Assembly (NCBI GenBank): GCA_008638375.1
Contig: CM018035.1
Span: forward strand, 21,682,307 to 21,746,306
Source of the DNA: Nyssa sinensis
Taxonomy: Eukaryota > Streptophyta > Magnoliopsida > Cornales > Nyssaceae
Direction of reading: 5' to 3'
Length of the DNA stretch: 64,000 nt
In this document: positions 1-12,635 of the stretch, piece after piece
How positions within the stretch are numbered: the first letter of the stretch is position 1
Layout: every line of letters starts with the position of its first letter
Notes under the pieces: generated by a model
What the model was told of the DNA's origin: nothing
Seen by the model: only the letters and a program-made list of their open reading frames with translations
Databases searched by the model: none
Made by a program: the position numbers and the translations under genes

Positions 1-1361
1 AAAGTTAACTTTCATTCAATAAATAATTTTCTTTTTGAGATCTTATTCTCTGTGCTCGTGGATTAGAGTGTATTACATTTGTTCGTGGATTCAGATGATT
101 TTTACAAGAAGCAGGCGGTGTCCTAATTCTTCACAAGCTTCCGCTATGTCAAAAGGAAATGTGCAGGCCTGTGTCAAACATAATAAAGTTTCACTGTTCA
201 ATACATGTATTTTTATAATACTCTGATTGTATTAAGAATTTTAATTAAACATGTGAGTGATTAAAGAATTATAATTCTCTAATCACCCACATGTTTAATT
301 AAAATTCTTTAATGACCTACATCTTTGAATTAAACTACTCTTTGCAAATTAGTCAGCCCCACTTGATTTTAGCATCCAAAATAAAGGTTCTAACAAAATA
401 GTGAAATTCCACTATTTTAACAAAACGATGAAATTTCACTGTTTAATTAGAATTTAGTGAAATTTCACTTTGAGAACCATCATTTTTGTTGTTATCTAAA
501 TCAAAGCTTTTTGAAAATATTTTTAATCATTCATACAGTTTTAAAAATTCATTTCTTTCAATATAAGGATGAACATGCATGGAGATTAATCAATCATATC
601 TTGACCATGCTATTATAGCTTTAAGGAAGAGTTTCAATATCTACCAATGAACAAAATAGAGAAATTTTACTATTTAGAACAAAAAATTAAATTTCTCTTT
701 TGTTTATGTGTTCGTATAAAATTTTGATTGTATTAGGTATTACATTTTTTAGTCACCAACATGTTTGAATTGCAATACTCTTTGCAAATTAGTTGACCCA
801 CTTGGTTTTAGCATCTTAATAAAGACTGATCAAATGATCAACTGTTCTCTAAGAAAATAGTAAATTTTCACTATGTTTTAACAAAATACTAAAATTTCAT
901 CGTTTTGTTATAACACACTAAAATAAATGCATCCATTTTAGATCATACTTCTTTTGACAAGTTGTTACTTTATTTCTAATTGTGTGTGATATTTTTTGCA
1001 TAGGGAATACTTTCTATTTTTTTAACATAAAAAAATTATTTTAAAAATTCAAATGCACAAATTGTTTTCTAATAAAATAGTGAAATTTTAGGAGCAAGTT
1101 GAGAAACATATTGCCAAGATTATGAGAAACTAAAAAATATCATTAAAAATAGTGAAATTTTTAGAAACAATAAATTTTGAAAAATAGCAAAATTTCATTG
1201 ATCATTGTCCAAATTGTAATAAAAAATTACTAAATTTTATGTGCATTATAGATCTTGTTTGATAGATATAGGTTTTTAGAACCCAAATATATACATTTTA
1301 TTGAAAACGAATTTATATATTGTAAATTATTGAATTTTAAAATTTGTAAAAAAAATTTAAG
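1..1361. other. AT-rich non-coding flank
   Basis: No gene is recognisable; short open frames here lack domains and are AT-biased. The stretch contains a 76-bp palindrome and many degenerate copies of a motif like AATAGTGAAATTTCACTATT (for example near 398, 455, 656, 846, 1075, 1147). Two stretches starting near 217 and 716 resemble each other (GATTGTATTA, then CTCTTTGCAAATTAGT, then TTTTAGCATC), suggesting an old, diverged direct duplication of about 500 bp. It ends at the GAAAC target-site duplication of the neighbouring element. Confidence 0.6.
234..309. repeat. 76-bp near-perfect palindrome
   Basis: The arms (234-271 and 272-309) are reverse complements, with mismatches only at 256/287 and 264/279, and no loop. 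The centre is GAATTATAATTC. It could be a MITE core or a replication-derived inverted duplication; no target-site duplication was identified. Confidence 0.8.
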
Positions 1362-2973
1362 GAAACTGTCATGTCCCGAATTTCTACGAACCCGAGGTGC
1401 AACTGACAAGACAGAAATAAAATAAAGGACAACTTAACCAAATTTAACTAGGCATGCATCCATTCTCATAAAATGACATAAAATACATCCCATAAATACA
1501 TCGTTTGCATGGTCATTCGGGCTTAAGCCCTTACATCATAAGATATGCCCCAAGGGCCAAAACATCTCCAAGCACTATCCTCTACCAATCATCACTGAGA
1601 CTCAAGTAACTGGGGCATCCTCATTTGTAATATATGTCCCACGAATGGGTCAGCCCAACTGCTGGTATAATGTGATGCTAATTCAAGAAATAAAGCTAAG
1701 GCGTGGCATGTGCAAGTGTACATTCATTTCTATATGCCTCCCTAATCACTCATATGATATAATGACAATATTCATAACCCATCCAATACAAACACAATAC
1801 CACATTCACGAATTCATTAATACAGTGTAATGAAAATATGCATGACACACCCATGCAACTCTATGCCACACTTATGTCCCTTCACGGATCGCTCCCGTTG
1901 GTTCAGGTACCAAATGCAATGGCCAATTTTGGGTTTTTCACCACACGATCTGCACCCTCATAATGCAAAGCACCACGTGCTCAACTCACTCCATGATCAA
2001 AGAAGCATCATATGCCAATATACTGATGCAATCTCAATGAAACAAGGTTTAAATAATATAGCATGCTCGAGACAAAAATGTATATATCACCAACTAGTTC
2101 CATATGCATACATATTTCATATAACCAATTTAAACACATAACACGATTCACATTCTCCACTTCACTAAATTCTTAAAGAATGCAAGTAACACATAAGCAT
2201 GTAAACAACCAACTCCAATTTATCAATTAAACACGTTCCAAATAAACACATGAGACATTTCAGTCATTCACAGGATATTCCTAACCTAACTTCATTTCTA
2301 ACATTAGCAAAACACCATACCTGTCGGATTGGTCTCAACCCTAATAAACCGTGCTCATAGTGTAGTGGCTAGCAGTGAGAATGTAGAAGGATTAGACTGC
2401 CTTCTCTTTGCCTCTCGATGTTCCTAAAATCACAAAATGCAGCTTAGTTGGTTTGCTACACTACTAATGCTATTCATCAAATTATATGTCTTTATTTTAT
2501 TAATTTCTATTTTGATACATTAAATTCTATCATTGAGTCCGGAACGTCAAAGAAAATAGGTTTGGTCTTTCGCGGATTTTAATTTGGACGTTCGGGTTAA
2601 AAAGGGCAAAATAGTCATTTTTTACTTTCACGGTTTCCCATTTTTTGAGTCCTCTCATCGTAAATTCAGACTCCATGGTTGAGTCCGGAATGTTCGAGAT
2701 AATAAGTTTTCACTATTTTTTTATTTTAATCGGGGTTCGTTTGACTATATTTTGACTCAAGGGCATTTCGATAATTTTTAGGGGTTCCACGGGTCTCTTA
2801 TTTTTTGGGACCTTGTTTCACATCACGAACCCCACCGTTGGTCCAAAGAGGTCCAAGATAGTAAGAAAACATATATGGCTTGGCTTAATTGGACTCCGGG
2901 CTATTTTAGAGTATTTAATTTAATTAAATTAAGTATAATGTATATATATATATATATTAATTGTAAAATAGGA

Positions 2974-3052
2974 CGGGCGTGTATAGGGTGGCATAGCGGA
3001 CGCGTGACACCTCCCCTCCAAAGGCATCCAGGGTTCGAATCCCCTGCCCAGC
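2974..3052 (+). other. tRNA-like module in LTR A with Pol III A and B boxes
   Basis: TGGCATAGCGG at 2989-2999 resembles an A box, and GGTTCGAATCC at 3032-3042 exactly matches the B-box consensus GGTTCGANTCC. The flanks GGGCG... and ...TGCCCAG can form a partial acceptor stem. It is antisense to the LTR. The anticodon arm is not convincing, so I do not call a functional tRNA; a tRNA-derived SINE head or a decayed tRNA is more likely. The same module is present in LTRs B and C. Confidence 0.6.
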
Positions 3053-4079
3053 GCGCTTCTGTGTAATCCGTCTCCCACCCCTCCTCTTTTTTTTTTGAAT
3101 GACTGGGCCCTACCCCCTTTAAGCCCAACCACCCTTAAGTAAAACTGGCCCAAATTCTTTAAAAGAACAAATGGCCCAACACTTTTACGATCAAACCAAG
3201 CCCAATTCATTAAGTAAAAACAAGCCTAGACCGCTCCGCCCTTACGTCCGACTTTCCGATCGACCCACCGGCCGTCTTCCCGGTCCACGGTCGCCGGAAC
3301 CACGACCAACCTCTCATTTTTCTCAGGGTTTTAACTTTCATTTTTTCATGATTTTTACACCAAACCCTTCCTAGGACTTTAAGGGAAAATTTAGGACTAG
3401 TTTTGGCTCAAACCCCCACTATCTCCCAACGACCATATGAATTTTTCAGCCATGCAAACCCAGGTTCCGGCCGACTAGTGTTCTCCATTTTTGGTGGTCA
3501 TTTCTCCACTGTTTTCATCCCAGTTGGTATCTATTCATTTTCTCTATCTCCTAGGATTAAATCTAGGAAATTTTAGGGTAAGTTTTATGTATAAAATCAT
3601 GGAAACCCACTCTCTCTCTCTAACCTGTAACTGAGAATTTCTCTCTCCCACCTTAACCATTTCATTCGGTTTTTCTTGCGTTACTTCACATTTTCTATGC
3701 TCTGTGAGGTCCTATAATTTAAATAAGCTAACACGCTTTAAAATCTTAAAATACCAAAGTTGAATAGCTTACCAACTTGCTGTGTTTTCCTCCTGTTGCA
3801 AGTTCCTTCCCCTGTCTCTCGGTCCAGGCTTGTTTTAGATCCTTTCAGTGCTTCAAGACTCCCTCAATTAGCTTCTCTTTCTCTTTCTATCCTTCACTCC
3901 CTTTGAATTCTCTTCTCTCTATCCAAACGGTCACACCCACTTATACACAAAGAGCACACACACTTTCTCACGTAAACCCTGCAATAGCCTCACTGTCCCT
4001 GACCCTTCTTCTGTTTCAAGCCACCCTACTTTCTCACAAGGCAGCTTTGCATTAAATGCAAAGTTGACCTTGTGTTGAT

Positions 4080-4350
4080 ATATAATCATATACATATATA
4101 TATATATATATTATACCACCTATGCGCACTTCCACACACACACACAGTTGTACACACTACAGCCATATATATATACACATATATATATACCTATTTAAAT
4201 GTATTAAACATATGCATATACATTCATGCATACATAACATGCACATAGCATACACACCATGCATAACAAATAATAATAATAATGATAATAATAATAATTG
4301 TAATAATAAATAATAATAAAAAAATTTCCATTCCAAAAAAAAAAAAAATT
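4080..4350. repeat. TA/CA/AAT microsatellite cluster in LTR A
   Basis: Runs of (TA)n, (CA)n and AAT/AAC-type trinucleotides close to the LTR boundary, followed by an A-tract. The same cluster recurs near 19080-19340 and 33930-34205 with different repeat counts. Confidence 0.85.
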
Positions 4351-4362
4351 TGAGTCTTTACA

Positions 4363-4375
4363 TCCTTCCCTCCTT
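4363..4375 (-). other. Polypurine tract of copy 1
   Basis: Plus TCCTTCCCTCCTT directly abuts LTR A and reads as a 13-base purine run on the element strand. Its position, immediately before the 3' LTR, is that expected for the plus-strand primer of reverse transcription. Confidence 0.85.
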
Positions 4376-4429
4376 AAAAAAAATTTCGTCCCGAAATTTA
4401 AAACAAAATACAATAAAAATAAAAATACA

Positions 4430-6070
4430 TCACTGAACGAACAACTCGGGGTACCTAGCTAGGACCTCGGCCTCATGCTCCCAAGTGGCTTCCTCGACCC
4501 CGTGATGGTTCCAACGAACCTTGACCAAAGGAATGGTCTTGCCTCGCAAAACCTGTTCCCTCGAGTCCAATATCTCAACCGGTCTCTGCTCATAGGAAGC
4601 GTCGCCCTCTAGCTGAAGATCTACCCAATCTAGTACATGTAAGGGGTCAGGCTCGTACTTCTTCAACATCGACACATGGAAGACATCATGAACCCCAGAT
4701 AGCTGTGGTGGCAGTGCTAGCTTATAGGCCACTTCACCCACATTTCCAAGAATCTCAAACGGGCCTATAAACCGTGGCGACAGCTTCCCACTGCGCCCAA
4801 ACCTCCTTAATCCTCGCTGGAGAGCTACCTTGAGGAACACATGTCCCCCAACCTCAAATGACAATGGCCGCCGCCTCCTATCTGCATAACTCTTTTGGAG
4901 ACTCTGGGCTGTCAATAGGCGCTGTCTGATCACCTGTATCTTGTCCGTGGTCTCACGGACAATGTCGGGCCGCAAAACAGCTGTCTCTCCCACCTCAGTC
5001 CAACACACCGGTGAGCGGCACGGCCTACCGTACAATGCCTCGAATGGTGCCATCTCGATACTGGACTGAAAGTTGTTGTTGTAGGCAAACTCGACTAATG
5101 CAAAGTGATCCTCCCAGCTACCCCTGAAGTCCATGACACAGGCCCTAAGCATGTCCTCTAAGATCTGAATAGTACGCTCTGACTGGCCATCCGTCTGAGG
5201 GTGAAAGGCAGTACTAAACTGTAGCTGAGTCCCTAAGGCTGTCTGTAGGCTCTGCCAAAATTGTGCAGTGAAACGGGGATCTCTGTCTGACACAATGGAT
5301 ACAAGAACCCCATAGAGTCGCACTATCTCTCGGATATACAGTCTACTAAGGACATCTGATGAGTCGGTCGCTCTAATCGGCAAGAAATGGGCAGACTTCA
5401 TCAACCGGTCCACAACAACCCAAACTGCATCATGACCCCTAGGCGACCTTGGAAGACCCATCACAAAATCCATGGTAACGTGCTCCCACTTCCACTCGGC
5501 TACCGGTGATGGCTGTAACAAACCTCCAGATCTCTGGTGCTCAGCCTTCACCTGCTGCCACGTGAGACATCTAAACACATACTGTGCTACATCTGCCTTC
5601 TTCCCAGTCCACCAATACTGGCGGCGTAGATCGTGATACATCTTAGTGCCCCCTGGGTGCACTACTAGGTGTGAGTGATAGAAATCTCTAAGGATGTTGG
5701 TCCTAAGAGACTCAGGAACAAAGACTCTACCCCTGTATCTCAAGCCAAGGTCAGAATGGACTGTCCACCCCTCAAATCCCTCAAGGCTAATAACCCGTGC
5801 TCTAATCTGCTCGGCCTCAGTGTCCTGCAGTTGTGCCTCTATAACTTTACTCAATAGTGTAGGTTGTGCACGTAAACTGAACAGCGTGGCGTGTCCCTCA
5901 GACTTGGTAAGCTCCAAGTCAAACTCACCAATAGCTCCCATCATCTCCCACTCTCTAATGGCTCTGCTGGCTATGGTGCTCCTCGGTCTCCGACTGAGTG
6001 CATCAGCTACGACATTGGCCTTCCCAAGATGGTACTGAAGGTCAAAGTCGTAGTCCTCTAGATACTCCAT
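4430..6070 (-). pseudogene. Tekay copy 1: integrase with C-terminal chromodomain
   Basis: A 546-residue open frame, the 3' end of pol. The N-terminus is the end of RNase H (ADALSRR near residue 25). A His/Cys zinc-binding region follows at about 132-171, but the last cysteine is replaced (RCLTW, W171). The catalytic core has D201 (TMDFVMGLP), D262 (SDRDPRF) and E298 (GQSERT), the family's DDx35E spacing. A GPF motif (SPRFIGPFEI) lies near 436, and a chromodomain at about 493-545 contains VEILDSREQ, VKVRW and ATWE, which targets integration to heterochromatin in this lineage. The frame is cut from RT by stops at 6101-6103 and 6170-6172, both also present in copy 2. The ATG start is only the first methionine after a stop, so this is a fragment of a polyprotein, not a gene. 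Confidence 0.92.
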
Positions 6071-6169
6071 CCATCTCCTCTGTCGGAGGTTCAGGTCCTT
6101 CTATGTGAAAATATATCTGAGGCTCTTGTGATCTGAAAACACCTCGAACCTCACCCCATATAAATAGTG

Positions 6170-7162
6170 TCACCAACTCTTGAGTGCAAAGATGATAGCA
6201 GCTAACTCCAAATCGTGGGTGGGGTAGTTCTTCTCATGACTCTTCAACTGGCGAGAACCATAGGCTACTACCCTGCCTTCCTGCATCAGCACACAACCCA
6301 ATCCCTCTTGGGAAGCATCACAGTACACAGTATAGCCCAGACCTCCCTCAGGGATAATCAGGACAGGCGCTGAAGTCAGTCTCCTCTTCAGCTCCTGAAA
6401 TGACTGCTCACAGTCGTCTGTCCACTGAAACCTAATGCCCTTGCACGTCCGACGGGTCATCAGCACGGCAAGGCAAGAAAATCCCTCCACGAACCGGTGG
6501 TAGTATCCTACTAACCCCAAAAAACTCCGTATCTCAAACACACTCTTCGACCGCTCCCAGCTTATAACAGAGTCAATCTTAGAAGGGTCAACAGATACTC
6601 CACTCCCAGACACAACATGGCCCAAAAACTGTACCTCCTGAAGCCAAAACTCGCACTTCGAGAACTTGGCAAATAAACGGTGCTCTCTCAAAATCTGCAA
6701 CACAGTCCGTAGGTGAAAGGCATGCTCATCCTCGGAAGGTGAGTAAATCAAAATATCATCCACAAACACCACTACGAACTGATCTATATACTGGCTGAAA
6801 ACACAGTGCATCAAGTCCATGAATGCCGCTGGGGCATTCGTCACACCAAATGGCATCACCACAAACTCATAATGGCCATAGCGAGTGCGAAAAGCTGTCT
6901 TCGCTATGTCCTCCTCTCGTACCCTCAACTGGTGATACCCCGATCGAAGATCAATCTTCGAGAAGCATCTCGAACCTCTCAACTGATCAAATAAGTCATC
7001 GATCCTGGGTAACGGGTACTTGTTCTTAATAGTCACCCTGTTTAGCCTCCGATAGTCCACACATAACCGCAATGTCCCATCCTTCTTCTTCGCAAACAGT
7101 GCTGAAGCACCCCACGGAGAAGTGCTAGGATGGATAAACCCCTTACTCTGTAGGTCAGTCAA
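6170..7162 (-). pseudogene. Tekay copy 1: reverse transcriptase and RNase H
   Basis: A 330-residue open frame. The RT palm shows CVDYRRLN near 34, [11 protein letters not shown] (catalytic D71), [12 protein letters not shown] near 103-114, and the active-site FVDD at 133-136 within [12 protein letters not shown]. The connection region ([10 protein letters not shown]) leads into RNase H, with YCDAS near 280-284. The frame ends in a TGA at 6170-6172 where related elements have Arg (SW-Arg-HYLYG), a C-to-T change. Upstream, in the linker to protease, there are a further stop and a frameshift around 7165-7190. Catalytic residues survive, but the polyprotein cannot be made whole. Confidence 0.92.
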
Positions 7163-7184
7163 CTACTCCTTCAGCTCTCTCAAC

Positions 7185-7787
7185 TCAGATTGGAGCCATG
7201 CGGTAAGGTGGGATAGAAATGGGTACAGTACCGGGGATAAGCTCTATGGTGAACTCTACCTCCCCCCTCGGTGGTAAACTAGTCAAGTCGTCGAGAAAAA
7301 CATTGGGAAACTCATCTACTACTTGTGGCAACATAACCTCTGTAGTCCCACTATCCCTTGCAACCAAACTAGCCAACATATAACTGTGGCCTCCCCAATT
7401 CCTAGAGTCGTACAAGGGTGGTACCAAAAAGTCCCCACGATCACCCATGAAATAAAAACAATCTCCCTCCGATGTGCACACTGTGACTCTCCCCCGATAA
7501 CAGTCGATACTAGCCTGGAAGGTAAACAACCAATCCATCCCCATAATAACATCAAAGCCAGTCATGTCAAGCACAATGAAATCAAAGCAAAGGGTATGAT
7601 CGGTTATCTCTAGTGAGCAATCTCTACAGATCCTCGTCAATACCACACTAACCCCAACTGGGGTGTCAACATTTAATGGTGTATCCAACCGATCTATAGT
7701 CAACCCCAATGACATGGCAAACACAGTAGATATGAATGAATGTGATGCACCTGAGTCTATCAATACACTAGCCCATGAACTGAACAT
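7185..7787 (-). pseudogene. Tekay copy 1: retropepsin-like aspartic protease
   Basis: An open frame of 200 residues with the aspartic protease signature LIDSGASHSFI at about residues 9-19 and the second strand FDVIMGMDWL near 103-112, as in Ty3/gypsy proteases. It ends in the protease-RT linker (GTVPISIPPYRMAP), where a one-base shift separates it from RT. It cleaves Gag-Pol in intact elements. Confidence 0.9.
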
Positions 7788-7935
7788 AAGGAATGTACCT
7801 CTAACTATCGATGGTCCAGAAGTAGAAGCCTTGGGGTGACCACTGCATATACTCAGCCGTGGACGGTCTGACCCTGTCTACCTCCCCCTCTCTGTCCCTA
7901 CTGTCCTCCCCCTCTCGGGGCGGGAGCTCTAACAC

Positions 7936-8521
7936 TCAATGCTGAGGGTGCCGGCTGATAGCGAGGTGCTGGGGATCCATGGCCTGACTGTGATGGGGGC
8001 AAAGGTACCTGGGTGTGCTCGTAATAGTGGGGCCTCGGTGTACTCTGTGAGGTCTCCCCCTAAGGGCAGTTGGCCCTGACATGGCCCGGCTGATGACAAG
8101 TGTAGCACACCTGTGGGGCCCTCCCGGCCTGACTCTAGATCTGAGGCGGAAGTGACGTCTGACTATGTCTAGTCCCAGGCTCTTGACTAGGATCTCCCTG
8201 TGGGCAACCAGCCATCCTGTGACCAGGCTGTCCACACCGGTAACATGTAATGGTCCCCTACGATGCTCCCCTTCGAGAAGTGGCAGACATAGTAGGCTGG
8301 AGGGCTAAAAAATGAACAGGCCTCTGGGATGTCGATGGGAAAGATGTACCGGTCCTGTATCTCTTCAGTGGTCTCCCACCGGTGTGAGTCAGGGTAGGCA
8401 TAATAAGCTAAGCGGGTGTAGGTGTCAGTGTTGTGGCAGGTCTGGCCTGAGCCCGGGACTCCCTGATGCCTCTGAGGGCGGCCAACTCCCTCTCAACCCT
8501 CCTAATCACGGCCTCCTCGTA
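7936..8521 (-). pseudogene. Tekay copy 1: gag C-terminal part (two CCHC zinc knuckles)
   Basis: Minus-strand translation gives VIRRVEREL, then a Pro/Ser/Thr-rich linker, then zinc knuckles of form CYRCGQPGHRMAGC and CYTCHQPGHVRANC, the nucleocapsid RNA-binding motifs. The reading frame has stops (between the knuckles, before the first, and after the second). The segment is separated from the gag N-terminus by the solo LTR at 8522-11427. It continues toward protease over 7788-7935 in damaged form. Confidence 0.85.
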
Positions 8522-11427
8522 TGTCACGCCCCGGATTTCCACGAACCCGGGGAACGACTGAACGAAAGAAAAGAAAAGAAAAGATAATTTGGTAAATTAA
8601 ATTGAAATCTCTATCATCATTATTCCCCAAATTTCTTCCAAGGTTCAAATAAAATGGTTGCCATTCCACTCTAACTCAAAGTGGTCCCCAAATGGCACCC
8701 TAAGTCCTCATCACAATTAATGTTCCAATTAATTTAAGCCATGTTAAAAAATGGTCCTTAAAATAACCTTAAATCATCCCTAAAAATTTCTCTAAACTGA
8801 TGTCTTAGATGGATCCAACAATGACCTAAGGCATGGTCAAAAGGATGGTCAAATATCAGCTCAAGGTCGGCCCTAATGGATGGCCAAACATGGCCTTGAA
8901 ATCTAGGTCACCACATGGCCAAAACATGGCCTAGAAAGGTCCCTAAAACATCCCATAATTGGGCCCAAACTTGTCCCAAAAATTGGCCAAACATGGCCCA
9001 AAATAGTGTCCAAATATAGCCCAAAATGTGTCCAAAAAATGGTTCAAAAAGGTGGCCAAAAAGGTGGCGCAAGGTAGCGGGACAGCGGGAGGCAGCAAGG
9101 CACAGCGGGACACGCACGGCGCACAAGCACGCACGCGCGCACCCACGCGGGGGGCGTAGGCAGACGGGCTAGCACGCACGAGGGCTGTCGGGCTGCTGGG
9201 GCACTGTAGCACAGAGGCCAAGTTCTGATTTTCCCTCAGTGCACTGTTCATGGCTGCAACCTATTGGTCCATTTTTGAATTTTTTTCCAAGTCTTTTAAA
9301 CCCTCTTTTCTTCCCACGTTTAGCCCACTTGTCCAAGGTTCCTAAACCCCCTATTTTGGTATTTTTTTCACTCTTTTTAATAGGTCATTTCCACACCTTT
9401 TTCTCCTTTGATTCTACCAAAAATTTGACATAGTTTCCCCTTGTTTTTCTAAATATTTTTATCACCTAATAATCACAACATATATGTGTATAATTTCACC
9501 AACAATCCCTTAAATCTTAAACAAGCATCAGTATTTTCTAACACTTCCATTTCATGCACATTTAAACCATAAATGTCATACATTCATTTAGAATATTTTA
9601 CATTCATTACAAAATGGCCCAAGGCCTCATGTTCAGAATTTACATAAGTTTGAATATAAAATACAATAAAGTGGGCTTATGCCCATACATTCAAAACATG
9701 CCTCCAAGTGCCAAATCTTCCACAAAATCCTTTTTCCTTCCTTTTTCCTCCTAGGCTCAAGGAAGTCTCAAGCAGCTGGGCCTCATCTGAAACATATTGC
9801 CCACGAATGGGTCAGCTCAACTGCTGGTATGATAACTCACTAACGCTAGCAACAAATTTATGACGTGACGTGTGCAAGTGTACAATTTCAAGATATAATT
9901 TCCCTTTCCGTTGTTTAATGCAATGCAACCACACTATGCATGACTCACACATGCAACTCTATGCCATGTCAACTCTATGTCACACCCATGTCAACTCTAT
10001 GCCATGTCCATGTCTCATTTTGCAAACCTTCCCCGACGGACATGAGTAACCGAATATGTCTCATTTTACGGACATTCCCCGACGGACATAAGTAACCGAG
10101 TATGTCTCATTTTCGGTGCGCCCCCGATGAAACCGAGTACCAACGGCCGAGTATGTTTCCAGCACCACGTGCTGACCCACACCATGTTTCTCACTATGCC
10201 AAGATGCCATTATTTCATCATGCAAATTCAATGTGACAAATGATCAAACACATGGTGTGAATTTTCAAGTCATGCCTTTAAACCCCACATGATTCATAAC
10301 TTTAAATTTCCATACCATGCTTCACATAACACATACTATAACTACACACATCAACACATTTTTCAAACCATAGTTTCACAACTTTACCAACCCATGAAGA
10401 ACATAATAAACTTAACAAGATCACTAAATTTCATAAAGCATCAATACTTTACATCATCAATTTCCTTCCAAGATATCAAGTAAATATCATATAAATACAC
10501 ATCAAATATAGCAACCAAATACAAAGACAAGATAAATCATCCTCATGACAACAAACATCAAATAAACCAAAGAATACATAAAGCCCCAAATTTCTAACTC
10601 TAGGTCCTTCAAAGTACCACCTCTTAAATAACTTCCTAACATGAAATAAACATCTAAACCAATCAATCAACATGTAATAAGGTAGGAAAAACTAAATCTA
10701 TTCCTAGCTTAACAAGAAATCATACCTAAAATCAGTTTTTCTCAAATTGTGATGGCTGTGTTTGCTAAATCACCAAACTGATTGATGACAACATAGTACT
10801 CGTAGAGATGAACAACTTCTCAGAAGGAAGTTTGGCCAAAATCCCTCTCGAAATACGTGTTTCGACAGCTTGAAAGTATGAAATTCAAAGGTTTTCTCTC
10901 TCTCTCTCACTCTCTATATGGACGAGATCTGCTCCCAATTCTGTTATATCTCCCCTTCCAGAATACTCTAAGAATTTTATTTATAGTGGAGGGAAAAGTG
11001 GCTAAGGGCAAATGACCATTTTGCCCTTAATGAGCCTGAATCCCGTTACTCAACAACCCATTCCTAAACACTTCAATTTGAAATTCTGTTTTAACCAATA
11101 TTCATAAAATTATTTTAAATGAAAACTCTTAGAAGAAAACATTTTCATTTGGGGATGGTTTACACCCGTTCCACCCAGGCCACCCGAATGCCCTTTTTGG
11201 TCATTTTTGAAAATTATTTCCGTTTTGGCTCAAATTTGTACAGTGGTTACCTCACAATATTATAAGTATATTTATCTTCTATGACACCTTAAAAATATGC
11301 TTCTAAGCATGTCAAACAGTGAAATCAAGCCTGTACATATAAAACCGGCTTTTTTTGACAAAACCGTGCATACTAAATGTCCTACTGGCAAAACGGAAAA
11401 AATGTCCTCATTTTTCAGATCTCTACA
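8522..11427 (-). mobile_element. Solo LTR inserted in gag (copy 1)
   Basis: A 2,906-bp solo LTR with target-site duplication TCGTA at 8517-8521 and 11428-11432. On plus it starts TGTCACGCCCCGGATTTCC and ends CAGATCTCTACA. Its termini resemble the host LTRs, but the body differs. Notable contents are degenerate TGGCCAAACATGG repeats (8870-9070), a GC-rich CACG/GCGC stretch (9070-9180), and a 46-bp minisatellite (10009-10100). No internal coding region is present. The same insertion occurs at 26996-29968 in copy 2. Confidence 0.93.
10009..10137. repeat. 46-bp minisatellite, two full units plus a partial unit
   Basis: Units 10009-10054 and 10055-10100 share TATGTCTCATTTT...GACGGACAT..GTAACCGA; a shorter third unit follows. 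The homologous array at 28481-28618 has three full units. Confidence 0.88.
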
Positions 11428-11432
11428 TCGTA

Positions 11433-12293
11433 AGTCTCGATAATGTGTCCAGCCAGCTTCTCTCTGATGGAGGTCTTCAACCCTTGGAGAAAATGGTAGA
11501 CCCTCAACTCCTCTCTCTCCGTGATGTATGGGGCAAACCTCCCTAAAGCAGTAAAACGGGACTCATACTGAACCACGGTCATGTCTCTCTGAATGAGTGT
11601 CCCAAACTCCTCTCTGAATGCTATCCTGGCTGTCACTGGAAAGTAGTGGTCATTGAACATGGCCACAAATGCCTCCCATCCCTCCCCAAATCTACTGATC
11701 CTGCCTTGCAGATACCTTCCACCACTGGCTCGCTAACCCGGTGAACTGGAATGTGGCACATCGGATCCTCAGGTGTGGCTCAACAATCCCCAGAGAGTCC
11801 AGGATCCTGACAATCTAATCTAGCCACTCCTCAGCTAAAAGAGGATCGGGCTGCCCGGCAAATGAGGGTGGTCTCATCCTCTGAAATGCCTTCATCACGA
11901 AGGTATCTCTCGTCTCTCCCCCTGTGGCCCTGGCCTCGGCATCGGCAGCCCTGGCCTCAGCATCAGCAGTCCTGGTCTCCTGCAAAGTACAGAAACACTC
12001 TTGTATAATAACTGCCAAATCTCTGGCGCCGATTGTCCACTCCACCTTCCTCCACTGAAGCTGGTATAGGAGCAAGTGCAGGCACAGGGGCTGGAGCTAG
12101 GATAGGAGCAGGAAGCCATAGCCTCCTCGGCTGTGCTGTGAGCAGGAGCATCAGTGGGAGCAACAGTCTCCTCTACTATGACAGGTAAAGGTGCAGTAGC
12201 TCTGGGCCTGCCGCGTCGGGGCTGGGCAGCAGCCCTGGGTCTGCCCCGTCTAGGTGGCCATACTCTAACTGCGGGGGCTTTCCGTGGTGGCAT
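11433..12293 (-). pseudogene. Tekay copy 1: gag N-terminal part (capsid)
   Basis: Starts with MPPRKAPAVRV at 12293. An Arg/Pro/Ala-rich N-terminus is followed by an Ala/Glu repeat (ADAEARAADAEARA) and the retrotransposon gag core (MKAFQRMRPPSFAGQPDPL, then FNDHYFPVTAR, then VVQYESRFTALGRFAP and the C-terminal REKLAGHI). Frameshifts split it around 12075-11895 and near 11810-11670. The better preserved copy 2 version shows the continuous frame. It forms the capsid in intact elements. Confidence 0.88.
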
Positions 12294-12635
12294 ATCTCTA
12301 CAAGTTTAAAGAAAGAAGATTTCAAAACCACTATTTCACATTCGAATGTAAGCACTTAGGAAATCTCAGTCTTTGTTCTCATCTACACTTAACAAGTAGC
12401 ACGTATAGCATGTCATAATGTATATTTAGTCAATTATCACAATCATATAAGTCATGCATCTCAACATAGCATCATTTAACACGTAATCACAAGGAGTCAT
12501 GCTTCAAGTATAGAAAATCACGTTACATATAAAATCCTATCACATGCTACTAACAGCTCACACTAGGTCTCATGCTTTTCTCTAGGGTCTCATGGTGTCT
12601 AACGATACCCCACAGTCTCTAGGTATTCGAACCTA

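Larger units (their letters stand above)
1367..4362 (-). repeat. LTR A (3' LTR of internal copy 1)
   Basis: About 3.0 kb. On plus it begins TGTCATGTCCCGAATTTC and ends GAGTCTTTACA, so the minus-strand LTR reads TG...CA. It is preceded by GAAAC and followed by a polypurine tract. Inside are a tRNA-like module (2974-3052), repeated blocks containing GAGTCCGGAA, pyrimidine-rich stretches, and TA/CA/AAT microsatellites at 4080-4320. It aligns by eye along its full length with the LTRs starting at 12652 and 31190. Confidence 0.93.

Noticed and set aside
2974..3052. Functional tRNA gene
   Set aside because: A and B boxes are good, but the acceptor and anticodon arms do not form a convincing cloverleaf. 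Kept as tRNA-like only.
8908..9251. Periodic hydrophobic peptide (LFWAMFGQFLG type) on minus
   Set aside because: Produced by the TGGCCAAACATGG repeats; the frame is not preserved across the array as a protein would be.
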